Positions 17,833-26,271 are shown, counted from the stretch's first letter. The stretch: DNA of 64,000 bases from Prevotella sp. P5-108 (GCF_002251385.1 NZ_NPJJ01000057.1:62001-126000); one strand, 5' to 3'. The notes: generated by a model not told the origin, from the sequence alone. Translations and numbers: made by a program.

Positions 17833-19082
17833 TTCCTCCCTCGTTTGAAGTCAAACACATAACAGAGCGACAGCGAAGCCTGGTCTATACCCGTGTAGGT
17901 CTTGTTCTCGGTATATGCCTTGAGGCCGTTGGGCTGGTTGTAGAACTTGTCGTGGTTGAGCGAATAGACGCCAACACCGGCAGAGAGCTCCATCTGCCAA
18001 CGACGGTTGCGGCTGACGGGGAGTCGCAGTCCTGCCGACACGCCACCACCGAGCGCCGGACGATGACCGCCACGGTCCTGGGTGCGGTAGCGTCCGCCAA
18101 AAGCCACATTGTAGTAAGCCATGCCGAGATGGGCTCCCACAAAGAAGCCGGTATTGCAGGCTGAGGGCCAATAGCGACACTCGGGATAGAGCGAGAAGAT
18201 GCGGTATTTGCGGCTGTTGCTGAAATAGTTCCATGCCGAGAAGTTCACGGGCAGAGCCACCGACCAATGAGGGGCGACATCCATCTCAATGGCGATATTG
18301 GAGATGAGAAACGCCCAAGCCACGGCATTGGTCTTGAGGATGATATGGCGCTGACAGGGAGTCTCTGCCGTCGTCGCCACAGTATCTGCCGTGGATGGTG
18401 CTACCGTGGGAGCGGCTGGCGCAGGCTCGGGCATAGGTTCGGGAGCCGGACATACGATGGTGGGAGGTGTCTCTACGCGTGCCACGTCGACCTCGGCACG
18501 TGCCATACGCATCTGGGGATAGACATCGCGCATGAGTATGGGCCAGAGTCGGCCACCCTGGGCGCGGCGCAGGAGCAGCACGCGGCGGTCTATCGTCTGC
18601 CCGCGGTGATAGGAGACCTGGGTAGAGTCGAGCGACAGGATATGCGCCATCGACGCAGTGTAGGGCGACAGCGTGGGGCTATCGAGGGTGAGGGTATCGA
18701 GCAACGACCAGCCCACACCCATATTGTCTGCCAACACGAGGGGCAACTCTGTATCGGTATGAGCACGAAGCCATGAGGCCAGAGCCTGGGCACGACGATT
18801 GGCGAGACGGCGATTGGTCTGATAACTGCCTTCGGGCGACGCCATACCCGTAATCTGGACATTCAAAAGCGAAAGACTGCTGTCGCGGCGCACCGCTGAC
18901 AGATAGTCGAGCATAGCCGACAGACTACAGCCGTTACTGGTATAGGCAGTATCGAGCACCGTTTTGCCCACGGGAAAGAAGACGCTGAAATGGGTGTTGA
19001 CCACATGACTCTGCGACCTGGACTCTGTGACGGGCATCCAGGCGATTAGCATGAGCGTGATGATGTAAGTCAGTCGTTTCAT
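17829..19082 (-). CDS. DUF3575-family outer-membrane protein with OmpA-like domain
   Basis: I start at MKRLTYIITLMLIAWMPVTES, a signal peptide; an upstream in-frame ATG at 19130 would precede it with non-signal residues. Residues ~30-165 look OmpA-like: HFSVFFPVGKTVLDTAY and VQITGMASPEGSYQTNRRLANRRAQALASWL. A proline/threonine linker (PAPEPMPEPAPAAPTVAPS) follows. The last ~170 residues match DUF3575: HIILKTNAVAWAFLISNIAIEMDVAPHWSVALPVNFSAWNYF and a terminal aromatic strand CYVFDFKRGRK. In Bacteroidetes such proteins commonly start fimbria-like operons. First gene of a three-gene operon, with a promoter at 19178-19185. Confidence 0.85.
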   Translation of the reverse strand: MKRLTYIITLMLIAWMPVTESRSQSHVVNTHFSVFFPVGKTVLDTAYTSNGCSLSAMLDYLSAVRRDSSLSLLNVQITGMASPEGSYQTNRRLANRRAQALASWLRAHTDTELPLVLADNMGVGWSLLDTLTLDSPTLSPYTASMAHILSLDSTQVSYHRGQTIDRRVLLLRRAQGGRLWPILMRDVYPQMRMARAEVDVARVETPPTIVCPAPEPMPEPAPAAPTVAPSTADTVATTAETPCQRHIILKTNAVAWAFLISNIAIEMDVAPHWSVALPVNFSAWNYFSNSRKYRIFSLYPECRYWPSACNTGFFVGAHLGMAYYNVAFGGRYRTQDRGGHRPALGGGVSAGLRLPVSRNRRWQMELSAGVGVYSLNHDKFYNQPNGLKAYTENKTYTGIDQASLSLCYVFDFKRGRK

Positions 19083-19177
19083 ATCGGTTAGAGTTATCGG
19101 TTCAAATCCTTGGATAGAAGTTGTAGACAATTGACACGCATGGCATTGGATTGTCGATTTGTATCTATCGTACGCTG

Positions 19178-19220
19178 CAAATTTAAGGTTATTTCCTATT
19201 CGTTGTATTCACCCCCCCCC
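19178..19220 (-). promoter_or_regulatory. Promoter of the DUF3575 operon with a G9 tract upstream
   Basis: Minus strand: a run of nine G (19212-19220), 26 bp, then TAAATTTG (19178-19185), a match to the -7 consensus. The homopolymer sits where the -33 region should begin. Directly upstream of the tract is the hairpin CCGTTAA...TTAACGG. No conventional -33 box is seen. Confidence 0.6.
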
Positions 19221-19600
19221 GTTAATTATTGTTAACGGCATGCATTTTTGCACAACTTTTTTGCGCAACCCCACTACCCTTTCTACCTTCGTTATCGCTC
19301 TGAGCCCTACCGCATCCCGCCCCATCGCCTCGGCCACGAGCGCTGCGAGCAGCATGGAAGCCCATGCAGATACCGTCGCGACATCGTCCAGCACGCTGTG
19401 TCTGCTGCGCTGCGCTGGGACTGTCGCCGGTCGGGGGCTCGGGCGCGTGACAAGTCTTGTGGGTTTTCACCTTATTATATTATACGCGTACACGCGCGCG
19501 AGAAGGCAAAGCCAGGCACCTGCAAAGAAGAATTATCTTAAAACCACGGCTCTTTGCAAACTTTTTGCATCAATTCGGACACCAATTCATGCAAAAACGC
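19221..19600. other. Gene-free region with CG-run/AT motif copy B
   Basis: No convincing gene. The motif TATAATATAATAAGGTG lies on the minus strand at 19466-19486, next to the alternating run CGCGTACACGCGCGCG. The rest is GC-rich sequence without recognised repeats. Confidence 0.5.
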
Positions 19601-19608
19601 TATATTTG
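19601..19608 (+). promoter_or_regulatory. Promoter -7 box for the 19671 gene
   Basis: TATATTTG followed by CAAATG, a match to TAnnTTTG, about 60 bp before the ATG. Confidence 0.6.
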
Positions 19609-19670
19609 CAAATGACATAGCGACAATAACTCATAACCTATAATACAATAACAATTAAAACGTTACAATT

Positions 19671-20093
19671 ATGACCAACTTCATCCGAACCATCATTGCA
19701 TCGCTGCTACTCATAGCCGGTAGCCAAAGCGTGCTGGGCCAGACCTTCTCGTCTATGGACGAAACGCAGCGCCAAACAGAGCTCACCAAGATAGCCCTGA
19801 CCATCTACAAGAACCCTAAGTTCAGCAAATACTACTCCAAGTATGGATACTGCGGCAGGTCGGAGATCTCTACCTATAACATCAAGGGAGAAGGAGAAGA
19901 CAAAGACCGCAAGGAATACTTGGGAACGCAACAATATGTGGTCAAACTATACTGCAAGAAGGGGGCTGACTGGGGAGAATTTCCCATTGCCAAAGTCTAT
20001 GTGTCTGACAAGGCAGGAAAGGCATGGATGATAATGTTCGGCAACGACAATATGATGTTCCCGTACTGGAATTTTCCAGAGATATTCAAATAG
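19671..20093 (+). CDS. Small secreted protein of unknown function
   Basis: A protein of 140 residues. The N-terminus MTNFIRTIIASLLLIAGSQSVLGQ is a standard signal peptide with cleavage near GQ/TF. The mature protein is short, Lys/Tyr-rich and without repeats: FSKYYSKYGYCGRSEI, then GTQQYVVKLYCKKGADWGEFPIAKVYVSDKAGKAWMIMF. Two cysteines could pair. I do not recognise a family. It stands alone, with its own promoter and a hairpin shared with asnS at its end. Confidence 0.75.
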   Translation: MTNFIRTIIASLLLIAGSQSVLGQTFSSMDETQRQTELTKIALTIYKNPKFSKYYSKYGYCGRSEISTYNIKGEGEDKDRKEYLGTQQYVVKLYCKKGADWGEFPIAKVYVSDKAGKAWMIMFGNDNMMFPYWNFPEIFK

Positions 20094-20143
20094 CGGGCAT
20101 GTACACGGCGACATAGTACATCCACACGCCCGCCCAAGACGCC

Positions 20144-20180
20144 AAAGAGCCGGTGGAGAATAGTTCTCTACCGGCTCTTT
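20144..20180. terminator. Bidirectional hairpin terminator
   Basis: A 10-bp stem AAAGAGCCGG/CCGGCTCTTT extended by TGGAGAA/TTCTCTA lies between the convergent 19671 gene and asnS. The stem itself ends in TTT on both strands, but there is no long T-run. Confidence 0.65.
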
Positions 20181-20212
20181 GTATCTATAGTCCGAGAGGC
20201 AGTGGCGCGCTC

Positions 20213-21607
20213 TTAGAATTCGGCTGTCTTGGGAGTACGTGGGAAAGGTATCACGTCGCGGATGTTCTGCATACCGGTCACGAAGAGGATAAGGCGCTCA
20301 AAGCCGAGGCCGAAACCACCGTGGGGGCAGCTTCCATACTTGCGGGTGTCGAGATACCACCACATATCCTTCATAGGGATGTTGCGACGGTTGATTTCGC
20401 CGATGAGCTTGTCATAGTTCTCCTCGCGCACGCTACCACCGATAATCTCGCCAATCTGCGGGAAGAGCACATCGGTACCCTGCACGGTGCGGTCGTCGTC
20501 ATTAATCTTCATATAGAAGGCCTTGATCTCCTTGGGATAGTCGGTCATGATGACGGGCTTCTTGAAGTGCTCCTCGACGAGGAAGCGCTCGTGCTCGCTG
20601 GCGAGGTCCATACCCCAGCTTACGGGGAACTCAAACTTGTGACCGTTGGCGACAGCCTCTTCGAGTATCTTGATACCCTCGGTGTAAGGCAGACGCACAA
20701 ACTCTTCGGCCACAACCGAATGGAGGCGCTCCAGGAGAGTCTTGTCTATCATCTTGTTGAGGAACTCGAGGTCGTCCTTGCAGTGCTCGAGCGCCCAGTT
20801 GACGCAGTACTTGATGAAGTCTTCCTCGAGGTCCATCAGGTCGGCGAGGTCGATGAACGCCACCTCGGGCTCTACCATCCAGAACTCAGCCAGGTGGCGT
20901 GGAGTGTTGGAGTTTTCGGCACGGAAGGTGGGGCCGAAGGTGTAGATGGAACCCAGGGCAGTGGCACCGAGCTCACCCTCGAGCTGTCCGCTCACGGTGA
21001 GTGATGTCTGCTTGCCGAAGAAGTCGTTGTCGTAGTTGATTTTGCCATCCTCGTCCTTCTTGAGGTCGTAGAGGTTCATCGTGGTGACCTGGAACATCTG
21101 GCCGGCACCCTCGCAGTCGCTCGCGGTGATGAGCGGAGTGTGGAAGTAGAAGAACCCGTGCTCGTGGAAGTAGGTGTGGATGGCCATAGCCATGTTGTGG
21201 CGGATGCGCATCACGGCTCCGAAGGTATTGGTGCGCAGGCGCAGATGGCCGTACTGGCGCATATACTCAAAGGTCTGGCCCTTCTTCTGCATGGGATAGT
21301 CGCTGCCGCAGAGGCCGTAGACCTCGAGCTGCTCGCACTGGATTTCTACAGTCTGGCCGGCACCCTGGCTCTCTACCAGTGTACCCACGGCGCTGATGCA
21401 GGCTCCAGTGGTAATGTTCTTGAGCATCTGGGCGTCAAACTTGGCAGGGTCAACCACCACCTGGATGTTCTTGATGGTAGAACCGTCGTTGAGCGCAATA
21501 AAATCGACAGCCTTGCTGCTGCGGTGGGTACGCACCCATCCCTTTACATTTATCTCTTTTCCGAAATCGGTGCTCTTGAGGGCATCGACTACTTTAGTTC
21601 TTTTCAT
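20213..21607 (-). CDS. asnS: Asparaginyl-tRNA synthetase
   Basis: Class II synthetase charging tRNA-Asn, 464 residues. The N-terminal OB fold is [33 protein letters not shown]. Motif 2 is [21 protein letters not shown] and motif 3 is [27 protein letters not shown]. The latter, with the spacing after motif 2, fits AsnRS rather than AspRS. It follows the pseudouridine synthase gene by 27 bp and is probably in one unit with purB and that gene. Confidence 0.96.
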   Translation of the reverse strand: MKRTKVVDALKSTDFGKEINVKGWVRTHRSSKAVDFIALNDGSTIKNIQVVVDPAKFDAQMLKNITTGACISAVGTLVESQGAGQTVEIQCEQLEVYGLCGSDYPMQKKGQTFEYMRQYGHLRLRTNTFGAVMRIRHNMAMAIHTYFHEHGFFYFHTPLITASDCEGAGQMFQVTTMNLYDLKKDEDGKINYDNDFFGKQTSLTVSGQLEGELGATALGSIYTFGPTFRAENSNTPRHLAEFWMVEPEVAFIDLADLMDLEEDFIKYCVNWALEHCKDDLEFLNKMIDKTLLERLHSVVAEEFVRLPYTEGIKILEEAVANGHKFEFPVSWGMDLASEHERFLVEEHFKKPVIMTDYPKEIKAFYMKINDDDRTVQGTDVLFPQIGEIIGGSVREENYDKLIGEINRRNIPMKDMWWYLDTRKYGSCPHGGFGLGFERLILFVTGMQNIRDVIPFPRTPKTAEF

Positions 21608-21634
21608 CTTTATCTATAGTCGTTTAGTTTCTGA

Positions 21635-23098
21635 TTATTCGAAAGCACCCATGCGCAGCATGTCTACCTCTTTCTCGGTGAGATAGCGCCAGTCGCCGCG
21701 ACGCAGGTTCTTCTTGGTAAGACCGGCAAACATCACGCGGTCGAGCTTGGTGACATGATAGCCCAGGCTCTCGAAGATACGGCGCACGATGCGGTTCTTG
21801 CCGCTGTGAATCTCGATGCCCACCTGGCTCTTGTCGTTGTCATCGGCATACTCGATGGCGTCGGCGTGCACTTCACCATCTTCGAGGGTAATGCCGTCGG
21901 CTATCTGCTGCATGTCGTGAGCGGTGAGGTTCTTGTCGAGATATACGTGATATACCTTCTTCTTGAGGAACTTGGGATGGGTCAGCTTGCAAGCCAGCTC
22001 GCCGTCGTTGGTGAGTAGGAGCACTCCCATAGTATTGCGGTCAAGACGACCCACGGGATAGATGCGCTCGGGGCAAGCGTCCTTGACGAGGTCCATCACG
22101 GTCTTGCGCTGCTGGGGATCATCCACTGTGGTGACATAGTCCTTGGGCTTGTTGAGCAGCACGTACACCTTCTTCTCGATGGTCACGGGCTGGTCGTGGA
22201 ACTTCACCTCGTCGGTGCGCAGCACCTTGGTACCCAGCTCGGTCACTACCTGGCCGTTGACGGTGACCACGCCTGCCTGGATAAACTCGTCGGCCTCGCG
22301 GCGTGAGCATACGCCGGCATTGGCGAGGAACTTGTTGAGGCGCAGGGGCTCATTGGGGTCAATGTGGTCTTCCTTGTACTCGATGCGCTTCTTCATGCTA
22401 TACTTTGCATGTGGGTCGTAGTCGGCTGTACGCTGACGGTAGCCACCGCGCTGCTGACCGTAACCACCCTGTTGGCGGCCCTGATAACCACCCTGCTGGC
22501 GGCCCTGATAACCACCCTGCTGACGGGGCTGGTAACCACCCTGCTGACGGGGCTGATAACCTCCCTGCTGACGGGGCTGATAGCCACCCTGCTGACGGGG
22601 CTGATAGCCACCCTGCTGCTGGCGTGGACGATAGCCACCCTGCTGCTGACGGGGCTGGTAGCCACCCTCTTCGCCGTTGGCATTGTAGCGGGGACGGTAG
22701 CCGCCCTGCTGCTGACGGGGCTGATAGCCACCCTCTTCACCATTGCTGTTGTAGCGTGGACGATAGCCACCCTGCTGCTGGCGGGGCTGATAGCCACCCT
22801 GCTGGCGGGACTGGTAACCGCCCTGCTGACGGGGTTGGTAGCCGCCACCATTATTATAACGAGGGCGATAGCCGCCTGGCTGGCTGCCACCCGCAGCGCC
22901 CTGGAGATTGGCTCCAAAGCCCTCGGGGCGGAAACCACCCTCCTGATTGTTGTCACGATTATCACTGTAGGCGCGTGTGGTGCGAATACGGGGACGCTGT
23001 GGTCTGGCGCCTACACTCTTCTTCTCCTGTGAACCGAAACCGTCGGTTGCATCGCTGTTACCATTGTTCAGGTTCTGCGAATTGTTCTCTAAATCCAT
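21635..23098 (-). CDS. RsuA/RluB-family pseudouridine synthase with Gly-Tyr-Gln-Arg repeat extension
   Basis: A protein of 487 residues, about twice the usual family length. Residues 1-230 are disordered: a polar leader, then about a dozen units of GGYQPRQQ or GGYRPRYN type (mostly 8-9 residues, 24-27 bp). The enzyme follows: S4 domain LRLNKFLANAGVCSRREADEFIQAG near 250, catalytic aspartate in YPVGRLDRNTMGVLLLTNDGEL near 350, and GKNRIVRRIFESLGYHVTKLDR near 440. It isomerises uridines in rRNA (by analogy U2605 of 23S, or U516 of 16S for RsuA). The repeats resemble RGG/low-complexity RNA-binding tails. Repeat number is likely to vary between strains. Confidence 0.93.
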   Translation of the reverse strand: MDLENNSQNLNNGNSDATDGFGSQEKKSVGARPQRPRIRTTRAYSDNRDNNQEGGFRPEGFGANLQGAAGGSQPGGYRPRYNNGGGYQPRQQGGYQSRQQGGYQPRQQQGGYRPRYNSNGEEGGYQPRQQQGGYRPRYNANGEEGGYQPRQQQGGYRPRQQQGGYQPRQQGGYQPRQQGGYQPRQQGGYQPRQQGGYQGRQQGGYQGRQQGGYGQQRGGYRQRTADYDPHAKYSMKKRIEYKEDHIDPNEPLRLNKFLANAGVCSRREADEFIQAGVVTVNGQVVTELGTKVLRTDEVKFHDQPVTIEKKVYVLLNKPKDYVTTVDDPQQRKTVMDLVKDACPERIYPVGRLDRNTMGVLLLTNDGELACKLTHPKFLKKKVYHVYLDKNLTAHDMQQIADGITLEDGEVHADAIEYADDNDKSQVGIEIHSGKNRIVRRIFESLGYHVTKLDRVMFAGLTKKNLRRGDWRYLTEKEVDMLRMGAFE

Positions 23099-23171
23099 AA
23101 TTTAATTGATAATACTTTATAGCCTCACGGCTGTTGTTAATAATAGGGTTATTGCGGTTATAATGTTGAGT

Positions 23172-24518
23172 TTACAAACCGGTGTAGTTGAGCGGGGTGA
23201 TAGCCATCAGTTCGGCCTTCACACTGTCGCTCACGTTGAGCTGTCCGATGAATTCATGGATGGTCTGCTCGGTCATCTTCTGATTGGTGCGGGTGAGCGC
23301 CTTGAGCGCCTCATAGGGATGGGGATAGCCCTCACGGCGTAGGATGGTCTGGATGGCTTCGGCCACCACAGCCCAGGTGTTGGCCAGGTCGGCCTCGATG
23401 CGCTCTTCGTTGAGGATGAGCTTGCGCAGACCCTTGAGGGTGCTCTGGAAGGCAATGACGCTGTGGCCCATAGGCACACCGATATTGCGCAGCACGGTAG
23501 AGTCGGTAAGGTCGCGCTGGAGACGGCTTACGGGGAGTTTCTGGGCGAGGAACTGCAGCACGGCATTGGCGATGCCCAGGTTGCCCTCGCTGTTCTCGAA
23601 GTCGATGGGGTTGACCTTGTGGGGCATGGCACTCGAGCCAACCTCGCCGGCCTTGATTTTCTGCTTGAAATACTCCATGGAGATGTACATCCATACGTCG
23701 CGGTCCAAGTCGATGAGGATGGTGTTGATGCGGCGCATAGCGTCGAAGACCGAGGCCAGATGGTCGTAGTTGCTAATCTGGGTGGTATACTGCTCGCGCT
23801 CCAGTCCGAGCTTCTCGCTCACAAAGCGGTTGCCAAAGGACTTCCAATCGTAGTCGGGATAAGCCACATGGTGGGCATTGTAGTTGCCGGTGGCGCCACC
23901 AAACTTGGCGGTGAGTTTGCAGGCACGAAGGGTGGCCAACTGCTCCTGAAGACGGTAGACGAAGACCATAATCTCCTTGCCCAAGCGTGTGGGCGAAGCG
24001 GGCTGGCCGTGGGTCTTGGCGAGCATGGGCACGTCGCGCCACTCGTCGGCATACTGCTGCAGCTGGTCAATGACTTCTTCTACCTGGGGGCAGAAGACCT
24101 CGTTGAGCGCGTCCTTCACCGAGAGGGGTACGCTGGTATTGTTGATATCCTGAGAAGTAAGACCAAAGTGGATAAACTCCTTGTAGGCATCCAGACCGCC
24201 TATCTTGTCAAACTCTTCCTTGATGAAATACTCGACGGCCTTGACGTCGTGGTTGGTTATCATCTCGATATCCTTCACGCGCTGGGCGTCTGCTTCAGAG
24301 AACGACAGGTATATCTGGCGCAAGCGGGCAAACAGTGCATGGTCAAACGATGCCAGCTGGGGCAAGGGCAACTCGCACAAGGTAATGAAGTACTCGATTT
24401 CCACACGGACGCGATACTTGATAAGTGCATACTCAGAAAAATACTCGGCCAATGCCTCTGTCTTCCCTCTATAACGGCCATCTATAGGCGAAATGGCGGT
24501 CAACAAATCCAAATTCAT
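23172..24518 (-). CDS. purB: Adenylosuccinate lyase
   Basis: Catalyses two fumarate-releasing steps of purine synthesis (SAICAR to AICAR, adenylosuccinate to AMP). Full length at 448 residues, starting MNLDLLTAISPIDGRYRGKTEAL. The fumarase-superfamily signature is GEVGSSAMPHKVNPIDFENSEGN near residue 295, and the substrate-binding histidine segment is LAKTHGQPASPTRLGKE. First gene of a likely purB-rluB-asnS unit. A TAATTTTG box lies 25 bp upstream. Confidence 0.97.
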   Translation of the reverse strand: MNLDLLTAISPIDGRYRGKTEALAEYFSEYALIKYRVRVEIEYFITLCELPLPQLASFDHALFARLRQIYLSFSEADAQRVKDIEMITNHDVKAVEYFIKEEFDKIGGLDAYKEFIHFGLTSQDINNTSVPLSVKDALNEVFCPQVEEVIDQLQQYADEWRDVPMLAKTHGQPASPTRLGKEIMVFVYRLQEQLATLRACKLTAKFGGATGNYNAHHVAYPDYDWKSFGNRFVSEKLGLEREQYTTQISNYDHLASVFDAMRRINTILIDLDRDVWMYISMEYFKQKIKAGEVGSSAMPHKVNPIDFENSEGNLGIANAVLQFLAQKLPVSRLQRDLTDSTVLRNIGVPMGHSVIAFQSTLKGLRKLILNEERIEADLANTWAVVAEAIQTILRREGYPHPYEALKALTRTNQKMTEQTIHEFIGQLNVSDSVKAELMAITPLNYTGL

Positions 24519-24542
24519 ATTCTATGCTTTATTTACTGCCCA

Positions 24543-24550
24543 CAAAATTA
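24543..24550 (-). promoter_or_regulatory. Promoter -7 box for purB
   Basis: Minus strand TAATTTTG followed by TGGGC, a match to TAnnTTTG, 25 bp before the ATG. Confidence 0.55.
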
Positions 24551-24585
24551 ATAATAATATCTGAAACAGAGCGTAAATGTATCGA

Positions 24586-24628
24586 AAAAAATAAAAAAAG
24601 AGTCTTAAAGCAGTTAACTTTAAGACTC
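24586..24628 (-). terminator. Intrinsic terminator of first tRNA-Val
   Basis: Minus strand: a stem of 11 bp GAGTCTTAAAG/CTTTAAGACTC with a 7-base loop, followed by TTTTTTTATTTTTTT. Ends the transcript of the tRNA at 24641-24715. Confidence 0.9.
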
Positions 24629-24640
24629 TTCAACTTGGAG

Positions 24641-24715
24641 TGGGCGTTGACGGATTCGAACCGCCGACCCTCTGCTTGTAAGGCAGATGCTCTAAACCAG
24701 CTGAGCTAAACGCCC
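24641..24715 (-). tRNA. tRNA-Val (anticodon UAC), copy 1
   Basis: A 75-nt cloverleaf. Acceptor arms are GGGCGTT/AACGCCC with discriminator A, the D arm is GCTCAGCTGGTTTAGAGC, the anticodon stem-loop is TCTGC-CTTACAA-GCAGA and the T arm is GGCGGTTCGAATCCGTC. No CCA is encoded. It has its own promoter (TACCTTTG at 24736-24743, TTTGG at 24763-24767) and its own terminator. Confidence 0.97.
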
Positions 24716-24735
24716 TTACTTTTCGTAAGCGATTG

Positions 24736-24767
24736 CAAAGGTAGCAACTATTTCTGACACCACCAAA
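24736..24767 (-). promoter_or_regulatory. Promoter of tRNA-Val copy 1
   Basis: Minus strand: TTTGG (24763-24767), 19 bp, TACCTTTG (24736-24743). Nearly the same sequence precedes copy 2. Confidence 0.8.
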
Positions 24768-24947
24768 TGTTTTCCCATATTTTTTGAAAAAATCTTCAAA
24801 ATAGTGGATTGCTGCGACGCGACTACGGATGCTTGCTGCGTGTTCACCGCTGCCGGCTACGCCACTACGCTGATGGCGGATGGCACCCTCTCCGGCACAT
24901 CGGGATGGCGGCAGAAGAACGATGGGGGCGCTGGGGGAATAAAAAAA

Positions 24948-24982
24948 TCCCGGCAAAGTCTCATAAGAGAACTCTACCGGGA
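24948..24982 (-). terminator. Intrinsic terminator of second tRNA-Val
   Basis: Minus strand: an imperfect stem TCCCGGTAGAGTTC.../...GACTTTGCCGGGA followed by TTTTTTTATT. Its sequence differs from the copy 1 terminator. Confidence 0.8.
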
Positions 24983-24993
24983 AAACACCCCAG

Positions 24994-25068
24994 TGGGCGT
25001 TGACGGATTCGAACCGCCGACCCTCTGCTTGTAAGGCAGATGCTCTAAACCAGCTGAGCTAAACGCCC
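24994..25068 (-). tRNA. tRNA-Val (anticodon UAC), copy 2
   Basis: Identical over its 75 nt to copy 1, 353 bp away. The conserved block continues through the promoter (TACCTTTG at 25089-25096, TTTGG at 25116-25120), whereas the terminators differ. A tandem duplication of a promoter-tRNA unit. Confidence 0.97.
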
Positions 25069-25088
25069 TTACTTGTCGTAAGCGGTTG

Positions 25089-25120
25089 CAAAGGTAGTGA
25101 CTTTTCTGCACTCCACCAAA
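25089..25120 (-). promoter_or_regulatory. Promoter of tRNA-Val copy 2
   Basis: Minus strand: TTTGG, 19 bp, TACCTTTG, as for copy 1. Confidence 0.8.
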
Positions 25121-25430
25121 CTTTTCATGATGTTTTTTCAAAAAATATGCGATTTTTGTGGTTTTCGGGGGTATCAAGGGCGAAATGCACATGATTTCCG
25201 GCTTCACCGCCGTTACCATGGCGCAGGGCAAAAGGGCAGTGACGCGACTGCAATTGGAGGAATAGAACAGGGAGGAAAGACCGCGCGGCGCCCCCTCCCC
25301 CACCATGACTGCGCAGCGCACAGTGACCGCCATCGCGACCATCACCCCTCGATTGCTGCTTGTCTCCGCTGCAAAGGGAGGCGCACGGAGCGGCTCCAGG
25401 AGCGGAGATAGCCGCACAGAGACCATCGTT

Positions 25431-25526
25431 GGCCACGCGTATCGTCCGACGCGGATGCTCGTACCTTCCGATACGGATGCGAGTGTCGTCCGATACGGAA
25501 GCACGTTTCGTCCGATACGAACCGGC
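25431..25526. repeat. Four-unit 22-bp-period dyad array, locus D
   Basis: Units at 25438-25453 (CGTATCGTCCGACGCG), 25460-25475 (CGTACCTTCCGATACG), 25482-25497 (AGTGTCGTCCGATACG) and 25504-25519 (CGTTTCGTCCGATACG), with 6-bp spacers. The flanks GACCATCGTTGGC (left) and CCGGCGATGATGGTC (right) are inverted copies. It continues directly into the GGTCA-type 21/22-bp array. Confidence 0.8.
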
Positions 25527-26220
25527 GATGATGGTCAGGAGCGCGCCAACAATGGTCAGAACGCTTGCCGACGATAGTCAGCGAGATTAACGAAGACAAT
25601 CAGGAGAATGTTGGAGGTGGTCATAATTCTCATGGAGATGATCAAAAATTTCGTGGAAGTGGTCATAAATTTCGTGGAGGTGGTCATAAATCTCGTGGAG
25701 GTGGTCATAAATCTCTCTGAGATGGTCAGGAGGGTGGCGGGGAGAATCTGGGGGGTTATCGAGATGGTGGTTGGGATGGCGACGGTTAAAGACAGAACCC
25801 TGGACACAGCGAGCAGCGTTGGCTCTATCGACGGCGCGGTGGGAGTGGCAACTGCGGATTACACCTTATTAATATATATAAGCGGGAGAGTCAGCTCGGC
25901 AGGAAGGAGTATCAACACCATGGCCAGAAGGAGCAGCATGTTGGGCAGAAGGGGCTGTGTGATGGGCTGGAGAATTAACATAATACTCGGGAGGGTCTGC
26001 TCGGTAGGAAGGAGTATCAACGCCATGGCCAAAAGGAGCAGCATGTTGGGCGGAAGGGGCCGTGTGATGGGCCGGAGAATTAACATAATGCTCGGGAGTG
26101 TCAGCATGGAGGGCGGAACGGGCAGCATGGAGGGCGGAAGGGTCAGTATGGAGGTCACTAACGCGCAAACGTTGGTCGGGAGGGTAAGCTCGGCGGTCGG
26201 GAATGTTCGGACAAAGGCAA
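25527..26220. repeat. Degenerate 21-bp satellite with a 105-bp higher-order repeat
   Basis: From ~25530 ATGGTCAG-type units recur every 21-22 bp. At 25618-25722 five units of TGGTCATAAATTTCGTGGAG type have a strict 21-bp period. From 25883 a 105-bp block repeats (copies starting 25883 and 25988, partial third at 26093). Each block can be cut into five related 21-bp units, for example AGAAGGAGCAGCATGTTGGG and AGAAGGGGCTGTGTGATGGG. Six more 21-bp units follow to ~26215. Long frames are open on both strands because 21 is a multiple of three; none has a signal or a recognisable domain. Confidence 0.75.
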
Positions 26221-26225
26221 TAAAA

Positions 26226-26251
26226 AAGGGGAGCACCGAAGTACTCCCCTT
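26226..26251 (-). terminator. Intrinsic terminator of the OmpA-family gene
   Basis: Minus strand: a 9-bp stem GGGGAGTAC/GTGCTCCCC closed by a TTCG tetraloop, followed by TTTTTTATT. Starts about 21 bp after the stop codon. Confidence 0.9.
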
Positions 26252-26271
26252 GGATGTATTGCTAATATAAA

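Noticed and set aside
22364..23032. Plus-strand frames rich in Thr-Leu-Leu-Ala or Asp-Gly-Ala repeats
   Set aside because: They are the mirror of the GGYQPRQQ repeats of the pseudouridine synthase.
25608..26270. A 220-codon plus-strand frame with heptad-like repeats (VEVVINF) and minus-strand frames with PAHHTAPSAQ repeats
   Set aside because: All frames stay open because the DNA unit is 21 bp. There is no promoter box, signal or domain, and both strands look equally protein-like, so I treat the DNA as a non-coding satellite.
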